Positions 52,262 through 64,000 of a stretch of 64,000 bases of DNA are shown here, piece by piece; positions within the stretch are counted from its first letter, which is position 1, and the number at the start of each line of letters is the position of its first letter. Below the pieces are notes generated by a model, which did not search any database, was not told where the DNA came from, and worked only from the letters and a program-made list of their open reading frames with translations. The DNA lies in NCBI RefSeq assembly GCF_963678635.1, contig NC_087066.1:27123453-27187452 (forward strand), given 5' to 3'. The stretch comes from Symsagittifera roscoffensis (taxonomy: Eukaryota; Xenacoelomorpha; Acoela; Convolutidae). The position numbers were made by a program, and so were the translations under genes.

Positions 52262-52320
52262 GGGGCGGATCTAGGATTTTCTCGTGGGGGGGGGGGGGGG
52301 GGGGGGTGGGGGGTTTGGGG
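52262..52320 (+). repeat. G21 homopolymer next to a repeated ggcggatctaggattttc
   Basis: A run of 21 G lies at 52286-52306, followed by more G-rich sequence. The 18-nt ggcggatctaggattttc just before it recurs at about 52542. The G run could form quadruplex structures and its length may be unreliable in the assembly. A C15 run lies at 56974-56988. Confidence 0.8.
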
Positions 52321-52799
52321 GATTTTCAAAAAATTTCCGAAATTTTCATGAATAGTTACATAGTTAGCTCTCCGGAAAAATATAGAAAGAAGCAGGTGAA
52401 ATTATATATCTTTTTTTTGTGTAACAACAAATGGATGCTTATTCTATAAGTTTTTTAAAAAATGTTGCCTACAGTTTCTTCTCTTTGATAAGCAATCATT
52501 CACAAAACCAGGTCAAATTTTTTTTGTTTTTGCTAAGTTCAGGGCGGATCTAGGATTTTCGTCCACCTTTTTTTTATTGTAGGTTGACCAAATTGATTTT
52601 CTGAGCTCTCCCAAAGCAATACGAAGACCCTTTTTTTGCCGAAATTTCTGCGCCGCTGGCAAAATTTTGAAAAAAAAACAACAAGCCAAAAAGGGCATTT
52701 TTACGCGCGCTCCCCCCTGAAAATTACTATATATTCACGCCCAAGGCGCCTTTAGAAAAATTTTAGGGTCAGTCAGCCAAAAATGGATTTCTCAAAATA

Positions 52800-54545
52800 G
52801 TACAAAGGGGGCCCGTACTGAACTTTTTGTGCCATTTCACGGCTGATCATCCATTTAGCAGGGGAGAGAATATTCTCAGGACTGTTGCCCCATTATGCAG
52901 GGCTGTTCACAAGTGAGCATACGTATTTTTCTACAGACATGGTCGTACCTGGATCTTACAAGATCAGACCTGGGTGAGACATATTTATACCTGCCGCAGA
53001 CATGTTCATGCCTGCCGCAGACATGATAACGCCTGACTGAAAACTTGACAAAATCAGACTTGATTACGTCATCTCAGATCAAGCATATATTTCTCATATT
53101 TATTTATACGTTACTCGTGTCCCATATTTGTACTTGTATCTTGACTAATCGGTCTTTGTTGTTAAAAATTATCCCTTTTTAAGATTTTGTTCAAAATGAA
53201 CTTTTCCAAATTTACCTCCTCGAGCCAACCATCTTCAAACGAAGAAAATTATGTCGCATCTACATCCCAAAAAAGAGGACGTCAGGTCAGTTTCAGGGGG
53301 AATAAAGTTAACAGGGGAGGGGGGGGGGGAAGAAAACTGTGGGATGGGGGGTCAACGGGAGGGATAGTTGAAAAAACTAAATCTCTCCGGTTTGAACTAT
53401 AGTAATTAAAGCAATTCGTCACACAATTTTTTTAGCCAATAAAAATCCTTCAATTTTTGCAGAGCAGTAGCTACAAAAACTGCGAATATATTACAGAGAT
53501 TTGATTAGTTGATACTATTAATTTCATTTAATAAATTAACAACAAATGTGCGACTACTTTTTAAGCATGATTTTTACAAAATTTGGTTAAAATATTCGTC
53601 ACAAAGTTTGGTTGGAACATAAAAATCTTTCAATTTTCGCAAACCAGTAGCCACGAACTTATTCAAGACTCATTTTTTTGTAGTTCAGTGAAGCACTCTA
53701 TTTGGAGTCAAACACCGCTAAGACTTGGCCATTTGTAGCTGTACCTTGTTAAGTCAAATTACTTTGATTTTTGTTCCTTTTTCGGTAGCGAAAGTAACGG
53801 AATATTTGTAATTGGGGTGGGGTTTTTTTCTTCAGATAAAATTCGACTTTTTAACTAGCCATTTTTGACGAAATTTTTAAAGATCATTCGAAGGCTATTA
53901 CGTTTTTTGTTGACATGAAACAGAGAAAACTATCCACAATCCCCGCTAACAACGACTCCCTGCTTGCAATTACAGAAAGACACATCTATTCACTACAGTA
54001 AATTTTCAGAAAAAAACTTCACTATGAGTTTATGATGTTGTTGCAATTTAACCATTTCCTTAATTATCTTATAATACTGAAGATACCAATTTGAAGCCAT
54101 TTTTTAAAATGTTTTGATTCTGTTTTTTAAAAAAAAAGTGTAGCAAAAACTACCAGTTCAGGCGTTTATGCAGGTGTGAGCATGTTCCGATCAGGTGTGG
54201 TCATGTATCCTGCAGGTGTGGGCATGTTCAGTTCAGGTATGATAATGTATCCTGCAGGTGTGAGCATACTCAGTTCAGGCATGATCATGTATACTGCAGG
54301 TGTGAGCATGTTTAGTTCAGGTACGATCATGTATCCTGCAGGTGTGATTATGTTCAGTTCAGACATGATCATGCATGCTGCAGGTGTGAGCATATCTTCA
54401 GTTAGCACACCTGATGCAGGTCTGATGCAGGTCTGATGCCGAATATAGACATGCTGCACATCTGTTACAGACATGAATTTTGTATAATTTTACAATGATC
54501 AGATATGATTATGGCCAAAAAGTTCCGTACGGGGAGCCCTTTGGG
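52800..54545. mobile_element. Non-autonomous DNA element with 21-bp subterminal repeats
   Basis: Imperfect terminal inverted repeats: 52800-52845 (aaagggggcccgtactgaac) and the complement of 54490-54540 (gttccgtacggggagccctt), with shared CTGATCAT inward of each. Just inside both ends are 21-bp repeats of the type caggtrtgannatgtnnnnt: a few at about 52935-53030 and a dozen at 54166-54480. No transposase is present. The interior holds a repeat-family-A fragment and G-rich tracts (53315-53350). Confidence 0.6.
54166..54480. repeat. 42-bp minisatellite made of two 21-bp half-units
   Basis: Five to six copies of a 42-bp unit alternate gcaggtgtgagcatgttcag and ttcaggtatgatcatgtatc. Both strands stay open because 42 is a multiple of three. 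The repetitive peptides (PAGVxMFSSGMIMY, and the reverse) are artefacts. Confidence 0.85.
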
Positions 54546-55204
54546 TCGGCATGGGGTCGAATTCGTAAAAAAAGCGATTACCTATTCAGGTTGAAAATTA
54601 ACTGCTCCTATCAAGGTGGAAAGTTTTGAATGTTCTGGCTGCTTATAACTGGTTAAGAACAAGTTTTTTTATAAAGTTTGGTAGACTAAAAAAAGATTTC
54701 TTCACCCCATTACTAGTATCAAATAGTATGTTTATATTTGAGTCGTATTAGTTTTTATATGACCAAATAATAGCTTGCTGATTTTGAGTACAGGTTTATA
54801 CACCTCACCTCGTATAAACGTTACATGTTTGAGCTTTCAGCATCATGAGATGTTTTTTTTCCGAGCCCGTCTATAAACTTGTCTTATTTTTGTTGACAAT
54901 AGCGTCGATGAAAAAGTCTTTGTGTTCAAAGTTCGATGAAAAAATTGGAAAACAAATTTAAAAACTTGAGATTGGATTTTTACCATGATAGCCCCCAACG
55001 CGTGCTTCAATTCAAAATTGAATTCATACAAAAAGGAATCCAGAGGTCTATAATTGGCTGTTTTTCCGCATCCCACCCTATAAAGAGCCCTACAATTCTC
55101 AGGGTAAGCAATAATGAGAAGGACCCAATTTTTTGTATTATCCTCCCTCCCCGCCCCCACAGGCTAAATAAAACAGAAGCGGATGGTATTCATATCCACT
55201 TTTG

Positions 55205-55490
55205 GGGATCAGTGGTGAAGTGGTTACGTCTCCGCCTCTCAATCGAAAGGTCTGATGTTCGAGGCCCACCATGATCCGTGCTCGTTGCTTGAGGGTGAGG
55301 CATTACCCAGCCCAGAAAAATAACCAAAAAAAATTGCATGTAGTTCTTAAGCAGGGGCACAACAGCGGTTCGCCGTGATGAGCTGTACAGCTCGTATGTT
55401 GGTCCTATCCCTCGTGGATAAATGATCTTAATGGCAGCTCCCTGCTTCAGTTGAGTTTGAAATGATTTGACTCGCAGGATGCATTTTAAT
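55205..55490 (+). mobile_element. tRNA-derived SINE-like sequence
   Basis: The 5' part (about 55210-55272) resembles a tRNA: agtggtgaagtggtta as A-box region, an anticodon-arm-like cctctcaatcgaaagg, and gatgttcgaggcccac as B-box arm. It is followed by ~210 bp of unrelated body ending near 55490. A tRNA head fused to a body is the layout of a SINE. No second copy is in the window, so this rests on the tRNA-like half. Confidence 0.5.
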
Positions 55491-56074
55491 TGGACGACAT
55501 GCCGCTAATAATGATCCAAAGTAGGCCAATTTGGCAACTCTCAAAAGATTGAAATTGAAGTAAATTTCCTTAATTAAAATTTACAGGTGGTGGGAAACAG
55601 CAAAAGACAAGGGAAACAACAATGAAAAACACCACCTTAAAATATGGTTGGGGAAGTGGAAAATAGCCGATAATTTCGTCAGCAAAGGGACAAGATATAC
55701 ACAATATTGCAGTTGGAGCGAAAGAAAAAGAAATCTAACTATTAATAATAAAATTAACTGATAATGATAATGATAAAGAATTACTGATACGTCAAAAAAA
55801 CTGAGATCAAATTTTTTTCCCCTAAAAATTGAACTGATAGTAGATTCCTAGTCTGAAAAATGCTAGTCTGTAAGAACTAATGCGTTAATGTCTTGCTTTC
55901 AATCATTATGAAGATTAAAAAGTTATGCCGCAATGACTTATATTAATTACGTGTGTAATTAACGCTAATTTCACATTTAAATTCCAATGGGAAGTCAGTA
56001 ACAAACAAAAGCTACAAACCAATTAAAAAAATTTTTTTTGAGAAAAATATCAAAGAAAAACAAATTGATCTAAT

Positions 56075-56419
56075 ATGGAAGGTGGTGCTCCCCCTCTTGC
56101 GGCCGCTCTTCCGGCAGCTCAGGATAGTCCGGCTCCCGTTCAATCGTACCCAGCTGCAGGGCAGGCAGTCCCACGACGGCATCCAATCGCAGCGACCGAA
56201 CAAGCGGTCCCAAACATCAGAGGACAGACGCGGCCCAGGAGCAGGCGTAGTCCTCGACTGTCTCCGAGTCCACGGCACCACAGGAGGAGTCCCAGTCCTC
56301 ATAGATCCCACAGGTCTCACAGGTCAAGGTCACCGAGAAGGAGTCCCGGAAGAGAGTCACCAATGAGGTCGCACAGGTCCAGATCTCCCAACAGAAGCAA
56401 GGGTCCAAGAAGATATTAA
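56075..56419 (+). CDS. Small SR-rich protein, unrecognised
   Basis: 114 codons, ATG to TAA, intronless. Residues 1-50 are Pro/Ala-rich. Residues 52-114 form an RS domain with repeated SRSPRRSP, HRSHRSHRSRSP-type dipeptides, ending GPRRY. RS domains are phosphorylated and mediate splicing-factor contacts, but no RRM is present. GC content is clearly higher than in the AT-rich flanks, which argues for coding selection or a retrocopy. A TATA or acceptor signal upstream is not evident. It could be a real small gene, the last exon of a larger one, or a retrocopied fragment of an SR-protein gene. Confidence 0.5.
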   Translation: MEGGAPPLAAALPAAQDSPAPVQSYPAAGQAVPRRHPIAATEQAVPNIRGQTRPRSRRSPRLSPSPRHHRRSPSPHRSHRSHRSRSPRRSPGRESPMRSHRSRSPNRSKGPRRY

Positions 56420-57256
56420 TAGAGCATTTTTAATGAAAACTAATTTAGAGAAACGTTGTTGTCTATTGAGAACATTTTTCTTCGCAATGAATTGAATTCA
56501 AATGTAGCTGAAAGTTTTCAAGAATAGGCAATACTTTTAGTAGCGTGCTTTGGGGGATGGGGTGGAGAGGGGCCGCTGTATCTTTCCTCCTCCCAAATTG
56601 TTCCGAAGCAGGATCTCATCTTTGGTACTACTTCAGAACAGACATTTTAATTGTGGTTTCCGCGACTCGCAGAGGATCTATGAAAGGCTATCCAATCTGT
56701 CTAAGCATAGTCCCTTTCTCTTATTTCCCCATATTCCAGACTGAGTAAGTTTTGGTTCTTTTCCACTCCCCTGCTCACATTTCAAATTTTCCATTTTTGT
56801 AGTTGTCTTATGTAAAATAATGGCTGAATGCTTCATCTTACAGTGAGGCAAGGTTTATGAACAAATCTGTTCACAAAATAGTTGGTTTGTTCACCATTCA
56901 AAAACTCATTACATTCTGACAACGTAAAAATAGTTTTTCAAACTGATGTTCGAATGTAGGGCTCTTTCCTATGCCCCCCCCCCCCCCCGAAGTCTCATAA
57001 GTATCAATTTTATGGCTTTACAAGGTTAGCTATCAAGACCAAATGTACTTTTTATAGCCTAAACAGCCAATTGTCAACATGCCAATTGTCATAACGATTA
57101 GACAATGTGAACAGAACAGTTAAATCAAAAAATGCAGGTGGGGGGATGATTTTAATTATAAAAAAAATTGCACACAAGTTTCGTTGAGTGAAGCTCTTTT
57201 TTGCAACTCAAGGTCGTTTTTTTTTGCGTCTAGAGTTTTTACGTGGCAACACTATT

Positions 57257-60060
57257 GCAGACGAAATTGGCCAGATGTGGTTGACCTGGCGCTAAAGATC
57301 AAGTGAGAGCTAACCCTCAGACTTTATCATTCCTTTGGTAGGGTATCAATTACACAATCTGACGATCACAAAGTGAACGCCTTATCACTATGCTTTATTC
57401 CGTTTTTCTGATTAAACTTTTCCACGGTGCTTGTATACACTAGTTTTGAGTTTGCAGCGCACAAAACCTTACAAATAAAGCTCAAAAACACTTATGTGCC
57501 CAACATGAATTGTGTACGGCACTTGAAACATGGCCACTCTGAGTTCCCGCAGAGATCAATAATTTAATATTGTTGAACTAGAAAACTAAAACTGTTTTTT
57601 TTTTGTTGAAAAAACCAAAGCTCCTCAGCATATTCTTTGTGTTCATGACCCTTTCGATGTTCTAAACTGTAAGATAACTTGTAGGTGCAAAAAATAAAAC
57701 AATATTTTCAAATTGTCTAAGCAAATTTTCTGACATCCTAAAACACTTTTTTAACTATAAATGAGCCGGAGTATCAATTTTGAAATGAAATATTGACCAT
57801 TTAATTTTGAAAAATCAAACATGATGTCAATTTCAGGCTTTTTTCCAGTTTTCTAGCCCCATCATAAGCTTACAAAAAATTGCATAACAATAAAGTTTGA
57901 GTGTAAGAGATGATATAAAAGATTGTTCTTTTGTGCATACTGATGCAGTTGAGAAAACAACTTTCCTTGCAGTTTAGAAGACTTAAAGGTCAAAAAAGAC
58001 TGATCCAATCAGGTTGCAGCCCTGAATGTTCCGACTGCTTTTTAAGGCCTATGGAGGAGTATAAACACGAAGAAAAAAAATAAATATAATAAACTAAGTT
58101 TTTTCATTCGATTTTGTTTGTGAAAGTCATCCCCCACACGCCATAAAAAAAACAAAGTGATAAATTTTGCTTCTAGTAACATGCAATTATGGCAAACAAA
58201 CTTTCTTGAACCAATTTGGAACAAATCCTAAGACGGATTAAGCCTCATCTTACGTGTTAATAGCGCGAAATATATTGCACTGGTCAAAGAAGACTGCTCC
58301 AATCAGGTTGAAGCCCTGAAAGTTCCGACTGCTTTTTAAGGCCCATGGAGGAGTATAAACACGAAGAAAAAAATGTATAATAAATTATTATTTTTTTGAG
58401 TTTATTTGTGAAATTCATCCCCCACACGCCATATAAAAAACAAAGTGATAAATTTTGCTTCTAGTAACATGCAATTATGGCAATTGAGCTTTCTTGAACC
58501 AATTGGAACAAATCCTAAGACGGATTAAATCTCCGCTTACGCGTTAATAGCGCGAAATATATCGCACAGGTCCAAGAAAACTGCTCCAATCAGGTTGAAG
58601 CCCTGAATGCTTCAACTGCTTTTTGAGGCCTATGGAGGAGTATAAACACGAAGAAAAAAATTAATATAATAAATTAAACTTTTTTTATTTGAATTTCTTT
58701 GTGGAAGTCATCCCCCACAAGCCATATAAAAAACAAAGTGATAAATTTCGCTTCTAGTAACATGCAATTATGGCAAAGGAGCTTTCTTGAACCAATTGGA
58801 AAAATCCTAAGACAGATTAAATCTCCGCTTACGCGTTAATAGCGCGAAATATATCGCACAGGTCAAAGAAGACTGCTCCAATCAGGTTGAAGCCCTGAAT
58901 GTTCGGACTGCTTTTTAAGGGTTATGGAGGAGTATAAACACGAAGAAAAAATCAAATATACTAAATTAATTTTTTTTTATTTGAGTTCATTTGTTAAAGT
59001 CATCCCCCACATGCCATATAAAAAACAAAGTGATAATTTCGCGCGGTAATTGCCCTAAATTGGGCAAAACGGCAATGTTCAAACCCCCATAACTTTACAA
59101 AAAAGATCACAGGTGGAACATCATTTCAAATTATTTTCAAGTCAGCAATACTTTCTGAACGATAAAAAAAAATGTCCGTTAAAAATTGCTAGTTAAAAAG
59201 GAATTAGAAGAGAACCTAAGTTCAACTTCAACAAGCGAGCTTGGCGGCTTTTTTCCAGTCTCCTAAAAGTCTTGTAAAACATAAAAAAAACAGACTTTTG
59301 AAAAGTTGTTTATCCGGCTAAATGCAAGTAAGAAAGTTACACTTTTCGTTTTTTCAAGCTTGCACGTTAAATCACGGTTTTGACTCTCAAAAGTTAATCG
59401 GACTAAACTTTTGTAAGTTGAGTTTCAGAAAAATCAAAGACATGACTGAAGAAGCCGAAATAAAAACTGGCTAAGTTAGGTTTCCAGGGAGTGTTTTAGC
59501 TTGATCAAAGTGTCCTGTGCTTTTGATTTTTTTAATTTAGATTTAAACCCAACAGAAAAAACAACAAAAAAATCTGAAAGAGAAATGCTGCGTAGAACAA
59601 AAAAACGGAATGCACAGTAAGTAGCCCAAAAAAATCCGATCAGTTTTAAATGTTATGAAACATGTAAAAAAATTCAACAAAATTGAAAATTGGGCCATTT
59701 TTAGCGCGATAGTGTTTTGAGATATTTGATTGGTACAATTACCAAAATAAATAAATCTAATCTTATCGAGCATTAATCGATGTACCAATCTACTCCCATA
59801 AAGAGCAAATTAAATCTTTTCTTTTGATTTGCTCTTTAATATTTGAAATTTTTGCGTAGAATTTTGTCATTAGAAGATATTGTGCTTGTGATACTTGTTT
59901 AGCAACCAGGTAATTGTGATCTTTCGCACATGTGTATCAAAAAAATGATTAAATTTTTGATGTGAGCTGATATGCTATTGAGTGATATCGGATCATTACT
60001 TTTGAAAGTTTTCTCTTCGATCACTCAAACGGGGATTGATTGAACCCGAAAAAAAATGAA
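57257..60060. repeat. Large direct duplication, unit 1
   Basis: Begins gcagacgaaattggcc and ends with ctcaaacggggattgattgaac. It is homologous to 60068-61795, including matching tracts at 57280-57480 / 60090-60290, 57770-57990 / 60530-60755 and 59320-60050 / 61050-61790. It contains almost four family-A monomers where unit 2 has one, and ~280 bp (59040-59318) absent from unit 2. Confidence 0.85.
57985..59040 (-). repeat. Family-A satellite array, ~290-bp monomers
   Basis: About 3.6 tandem monomers in inverse orientation to copies 1 and 2. The gccctgaatgttccgactgc landmark is at about 58019, 58314, 58601 and 58893 (steps 295, 287, 292). Each has catcccccacacgccatata and acgcgttaatagcgcgaaat. 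A single monomer occurs in duplication unit 2 at about 60755-61045. Confidence 0.9.
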
Positions 60061-60067
60061 GAAAATT

Positions 60068-61795
60068 GCAGACAAAATTGGCCCGACTTGGTTGACCTGG
60101 CGCTAGAGATCAAGTGAGAGCTCACCCTCAGACTTTATAATTCTTTTGGTAGGGTATCAATTACACAATCTGACGATCACAAAGTGAACGCCTTATCACC
60201 AAGCTTGATGCCATTTTTTCTGATTAAACTTTTCCAGGGCGCCTGTTTACACTAGTTTTGAGTTTGCAGCGCGCACAACCTTCCAAATAAAGCTCAAAAT
60301 CACGGCACTCGAAACATGGCCACTCTGAGACCCGCAGAGCCTAATTTTGTTGAACTAGAAAACTGGTTTTTTGTTGAAAAAAGAAAAGCTTCTCAACATA
60401 TTTTTTGTGTTTATGACCCCTTCGATGTTCTAAACTGTAAAATAACGTAGAGGTGCAAAAAATAAAACAATATTTTCAAATGTCTAAGCAATTATTCTGA
60501 CTAACCTAAATGACTTTCTTAGCTATTAAATGGCCCGGAGTATCAATTTTGAATTGAAATCCCGAACATTTAATATTGAAAAATCAAAAATGATGTCAGT
60601 TTCAAGCTTTTTTCCGTTTTCCTAACCCCATCATAAGCTTACAAAAAATTGCATAACATTAAAGTTTGCGTGTAAGAGATGATAAAAGAGATTGCTCTTT
60701 TGTGCATACTGATGCAGTTGAGAAAACAACTTTCCTTGCAGTTTAGAAGACTTAAAGGTCAAAGAAGACTGCTTCAATCAAGTTGAAGCCCTGAATGTTC
60801 CGACTGCTTTTTTAGGCCTATGGAGGAGTATAAACACGAAGAAAAAAAATAAATATAAGAAAGTAATTCTTTTTATTTGAGTTTATTTGCGAAAGTCATC
60901 CCCCACACGCCATATAAAAAACAAAGTGATAAATTTAGCTTCTAGTAACATGCAACTATGGCAAATAAGTTTTCTTGAACCAATTTGGTACAAATCCTAA
61001 GACGGATTAAATCTCCGCTTACGCGTTAATAGCGCAAATTAATCGCGCGCTAAATGCATGTAGGAAAGTTACACTATTCGTTTTTTCACGCTTGCTTGTT
61101 ATATCACGGTTTTGATTATCAAAATCAATCTGACTAAATTTTTGTAAGTTGAGTTTCAGAAAAATCAAATACATGACTGAAAAAGCCGAAATAAAAACTG
61201 GCTAAAATAGGTTTCCATCGAGTGTTTTAGCTTGATCAAAGTGTCCTGTGCTTTTGCTTTTTTTTATTTAGATTTAAACTCAACAGAAAAAAAAACAACA
61301 AAATAATCTGAAAGAGAAATGCTCCGTAGAACAAAAAAACGGTTTGCACAGTAAGTAGCACAGAAAAATCCGATCAGTTTTAAATGTTATGAAACATGTA
61401 CAAAAAAATTCAACAAAATTGAAAATTGGACCATTTTTAGCGCGATAGTGATTTGAGATAATTGATTGGTACAATTACCAAAATAAATAAATCTAATCTT
61501 ATCGAGGATTAATCGATATACCAATCTACTCCCATGAAGAGCAAATTTAATCTTTTCTTTTGATTAGCTCTTTAGTATTTTAATTTTTTGCTTGGAATGT
61601 TGTCATGAGAAGCTAATGTGCTTGTTAAACTTGTTTAGCAACCAGGTAATTGCGATCTTTTGCACATATGTATCAGAAGAATGATGAAATTTTTGACGTG
61701 AGCTGCTATGCAGTTGAGTGAAATGGGATCATTCTTTTGAAAGTTTTCTCTTCGACCACTCAAACGGGGATTGACTGAACCGGAAAAAAAAGAAA
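60068..61795. repeat. Large direct duplication, unit 2
   Basis: Second copy, 2.81 kb downstream of unit 1, shorter mainly because of fewer family-A monomers. No coding potential is recognised; the minus-strand ORFs present in both units (59543-59788 and 61280-61474) have decayed, mismatched sequence. Confidence 0.85.
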
Positions 61796-62245
61796 AAAAA
61801 AGCGAAAAATGATTTCATTTAATGTAAGCAAAATAACCAAGGTTCGGTTTTTCAATTTGATTTTAAATCTGATGTCAAAAAGCTGATTGGTGGCAAATTT
61901 GGACCCTTGATTTTAAGCTCAGTGCAACAACACCTTTGAAATGGTGTAATCAATTTCCTCAAAAATAGTTTGTCTAAAATTTTTCCTTGAAGTTAAGAAT
62001 TGTTTTAGGTTTTAATATGGGCAAATATATCATTTAACGCTTTTTATCAGCGCGCAATTTATAGTCTGCAGGTCAATGGACAAAACGTCAAACATGTTTC
62101 AAATTCTATGAAGATATATATTACAAACTAGTGGATTCTGCGTACAAACTTTGGAAAAATTTCCTTAGCGCTTTAACATTGTCTTTTTAAGGCCAACGTT
62201 TTATATTTTTTGTTAATTTTTTGTTAAGTTATTTTCGTTTTTCAG

Positions 62246-62431
62246 ATTATGACTGAGATGTTGGAGACGAGGCACGCTGCTTTCAATTCAGGGCTGTTTA
62301 ATCGGGCTCAAAGTCAACTCAAACCAATTTGTAGTAGTCTCATGGGCAGCATTTTTTTGGACTCCCCGTACGAGTCAAATTATAAAGCTTTGAAAATTAT
62401 TGGCTGCCGGGAGACAAAACAAGCAAAGTAA
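62246..62431 (+). other. Possible exon of unknown gene
   Basis: A strong acceptor-like tract (cgtttttcag, ending 62245) is followed by an ATG at 62249 and 60 open codons to TAA. The peptide (MTEMLETRHAAFNSGLFNRA...) matches no family I know. The local composition is less AT-rich than its surroundings. Weak evidence: a single ORF and one splice-like site. Confidence 0.25.
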
Positions 62432-63189
62432 TCGATTTACTTATTTTATCAAAATTTTTTGTTTCAAAAACTCCGGGACCAGTTGCAAATCGGTCGAGTG
62501 CTTATAGATTTATCGTTTTATTGTCGGTTTAGTTACTGAAAATTGCCAATAATTAGCGCATCACACGCAAATAGCTTCTCTCTTAAACAAGAAAGACTGA
62601 ACAACACCAAAAACTCGGGTCTTTTTTTTGTAACAAAATGGATCCAACGACTGTCCTATACTCCTAAACAAATATTTTTAAATTGTTTTTCTTTGCGAGA
62701 GCAACTGTAGTTTTTTAAACATCAAAACATAATTTTAATGCCTAGACATTTGAGTAACAACAAACTCAGTCCAAGACATTCTAACTTGTTTTCCCTTACT
62801 TATAACAACAAATTTGATCCTCGAACGAGGAACCGCTTAATCCTTCCTACTGATTGGCATATTGGCCTCTTAAATCTAAAATTCAATTAGACAAACTTAA
62901 AATTTGGGCAAAAACTTAAATAAAAAACTAAGAAAACTTATTCAAAATGAGGGCTCACTGGATACTTGCTCTTCAGTTGAGTAGTATGAAACAAGATCAA
63001 TCTATCAACTAAACCTCAAAAAACTACACAAAATTATAGCAATTCGTACGGTTAAATAGTCAAAGTAGTTTATAGAAAATCTTATATTGTTTGCGAGAAA
63101 ATTATGATGAACAGGATACAGTCATGTGACAGTCATTTGTCATTGAGACAATTGACTTTTTACTATATTTGAAAACAAAAACAGTCTTT

Positions 63190-63790
63190 ACGGAAATAAA
63201 ACAGAAAATTTGAACGAAGTCAAAATTTTGAAACTGGATTGGGTATCCATGGCTTTTTACGACTGCATTAAATTGGCTAAGAAAGGAATTGTGCAGACAT
63301 ATAGTTTTCAGGAACCGCGAAAACTTCATGTTCAATAAAGTTCCAAAAAGTTCTAAATTTTCTAATCGTTTCTGCTTGTAAACACGTTTTCTTCATGTAA
63401 TCGCATATATTTTCAATAAGGGCGTCACTTTGGGAGAACTACCACTTGATTATCTTCTAAAAAAGGCTGGGTTGCATGCGCGAAATAAGAAGGAGCGTTG
63501 TCTTGCTGCAAAAGCGCCGAGTCATCCAGAATAGGCAGTGCATTGTTACCCAGCAAGTCGAAACAAGCCGCAGCCTTAAAAGTACCATTTATGTGGACTA
63601 GTTTGCGTAACCTTGAGTTGTTGATAGTTTTTCTTTCTCCACTTTTTGCCGAATATTGCTCATTATACCAGTTCTGGGATCCAGGAGGCGCTGAGCATTC
63701 TTTTTCAAAATTGCTTCAGTCGGAAAAGCAAATTGTAGTCTTCTGGGGCGGTTGATTGATGATTGCGACATCATTCCAGCTTCTTCTTCC
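63190..63790 (-). pseudogene. Tc1/mariner-type transposase relic
   Basis: The minus strand carries QQDNAPSYFAHATQPFLEDN, which has the QQDNAP block around the second catalytic Asp of Tc1/mariner transposases. After a frame change near 63440, SDALIENICDYMKK matches the block around the third acidic residue. The C-terminal ENYMSAQFLS...GYPIQF block follows (about 63310-63230). The first Asp region near 63750 is unrecognisable. Several stops and a frameshift are present. TIRs were not found within the window. Confidence 0.7.
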
Positions 63791-63799
63791 TAAGCAAAA

Positions 63800-64000
63800 T
63801 TTGGAGTTTTGGTTTGCGGGCTTCAACGTGGCAGCGGATTCCGTTTTTATCGAATTTTGCCACTTTTTTGTAGCTGACATTGTAGAGGACACATTAACGA
63901 AGCACGCCGCGCCGAGCGGTCGCTCTAAATAAGGCCCATAACCGAGGACCGGAAAAGTGGGTCGGAACTCGGAAGCCTACCGGATTCCCGGATTTAGCTT
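63800..64000. other. Right edge, nothing recognised
   Basis: GC-richer last ~120 bp (cgccgcgccgagcggtcgc). Whether this is the start of a gene or of another repeat cannot be told from here. Confidence 0.3.

Noticed and set aside
54166-54474. Repetitive proteins on both strands
   Set aside because: The 42-bp minisatellite keeps both strands open because its length is a multiple of three; there is no start context or flanking coding sequence.

Overview
This is eukaryotic DNA from an AT-rich invertebrate metazoan. The one clear host gene is a GRASP55/65 (GORASP) fragment with short, about 73-75 bp introns, and almost everything else is layered retrotransposons, DNA-transposon debris and satellites. 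There is no bacterial-style gene organisation. The phylum cannot be fixed from the sequence; a protostome with short introns fits, and an impression of nematode affinity for the large element is only a recollection and is unchecked.

Layout. 1-2944: a tRNA-like repeat (inverted relative to a copy at 42 kb), a ~165-bp satellite, three GRASP exons (minus strand) and the start of a reverse-transcriptase fragment. 2944-25499: one 22.6-kb LTR retrotransposon bounded by two 882-bp LTRs with about 99.3% identity. It has a 3.1-kb structured leader, gag, a pol that lost its protease and RT core but keeps RNase H and a DDE integrase, and an unusual macro-like domain at the pol C-terminus. A second ORF of at least 2,272 codons follows, with two SGNH-hydrolase-like domains. 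The element sits inside the RT gene of an older non-LTR element (family R), whose remainder resumes at 25500. 27008-41955: further family-R copies on both strands, one of them split by LINE insertions (30422-36154). A 2.2-kb tandem duplication (35041-37235 / 37253-39421) copied the LINE/R junction. 41972-46650: the second copy of the tRNA-like repeat, abutting a decayed Ty3/gypsy element on the minus strand. 46660-64000: no certain host gene. This part holds a Tc1-like foldback MITE, a DNA element with 21-bp subterminal repeats, a SINE-like sequence, one short intronless SR-rich ORF, a dispersed satellite family and a Tc1/mariner transposase relic.

How the parts relate. The large element is probably a non-autonomous but recently mobile member of a Ty3/gypsy-like family. 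Its LTRs are nearly identical, while its pol lacks RT, so any recent mobility must have used RT supplied in trans. Its leader holds four hairpins whose ACCCTCC and GGAGGGT arms are always exactly 60 nt apart, a 30-nt array of the same motif, and a duplicated hairpin pair with compensatory changes. These look like RNA-level signals. The leader structures, the macro-like domain and the twin SGNH ORF are the most unusual content of the window.
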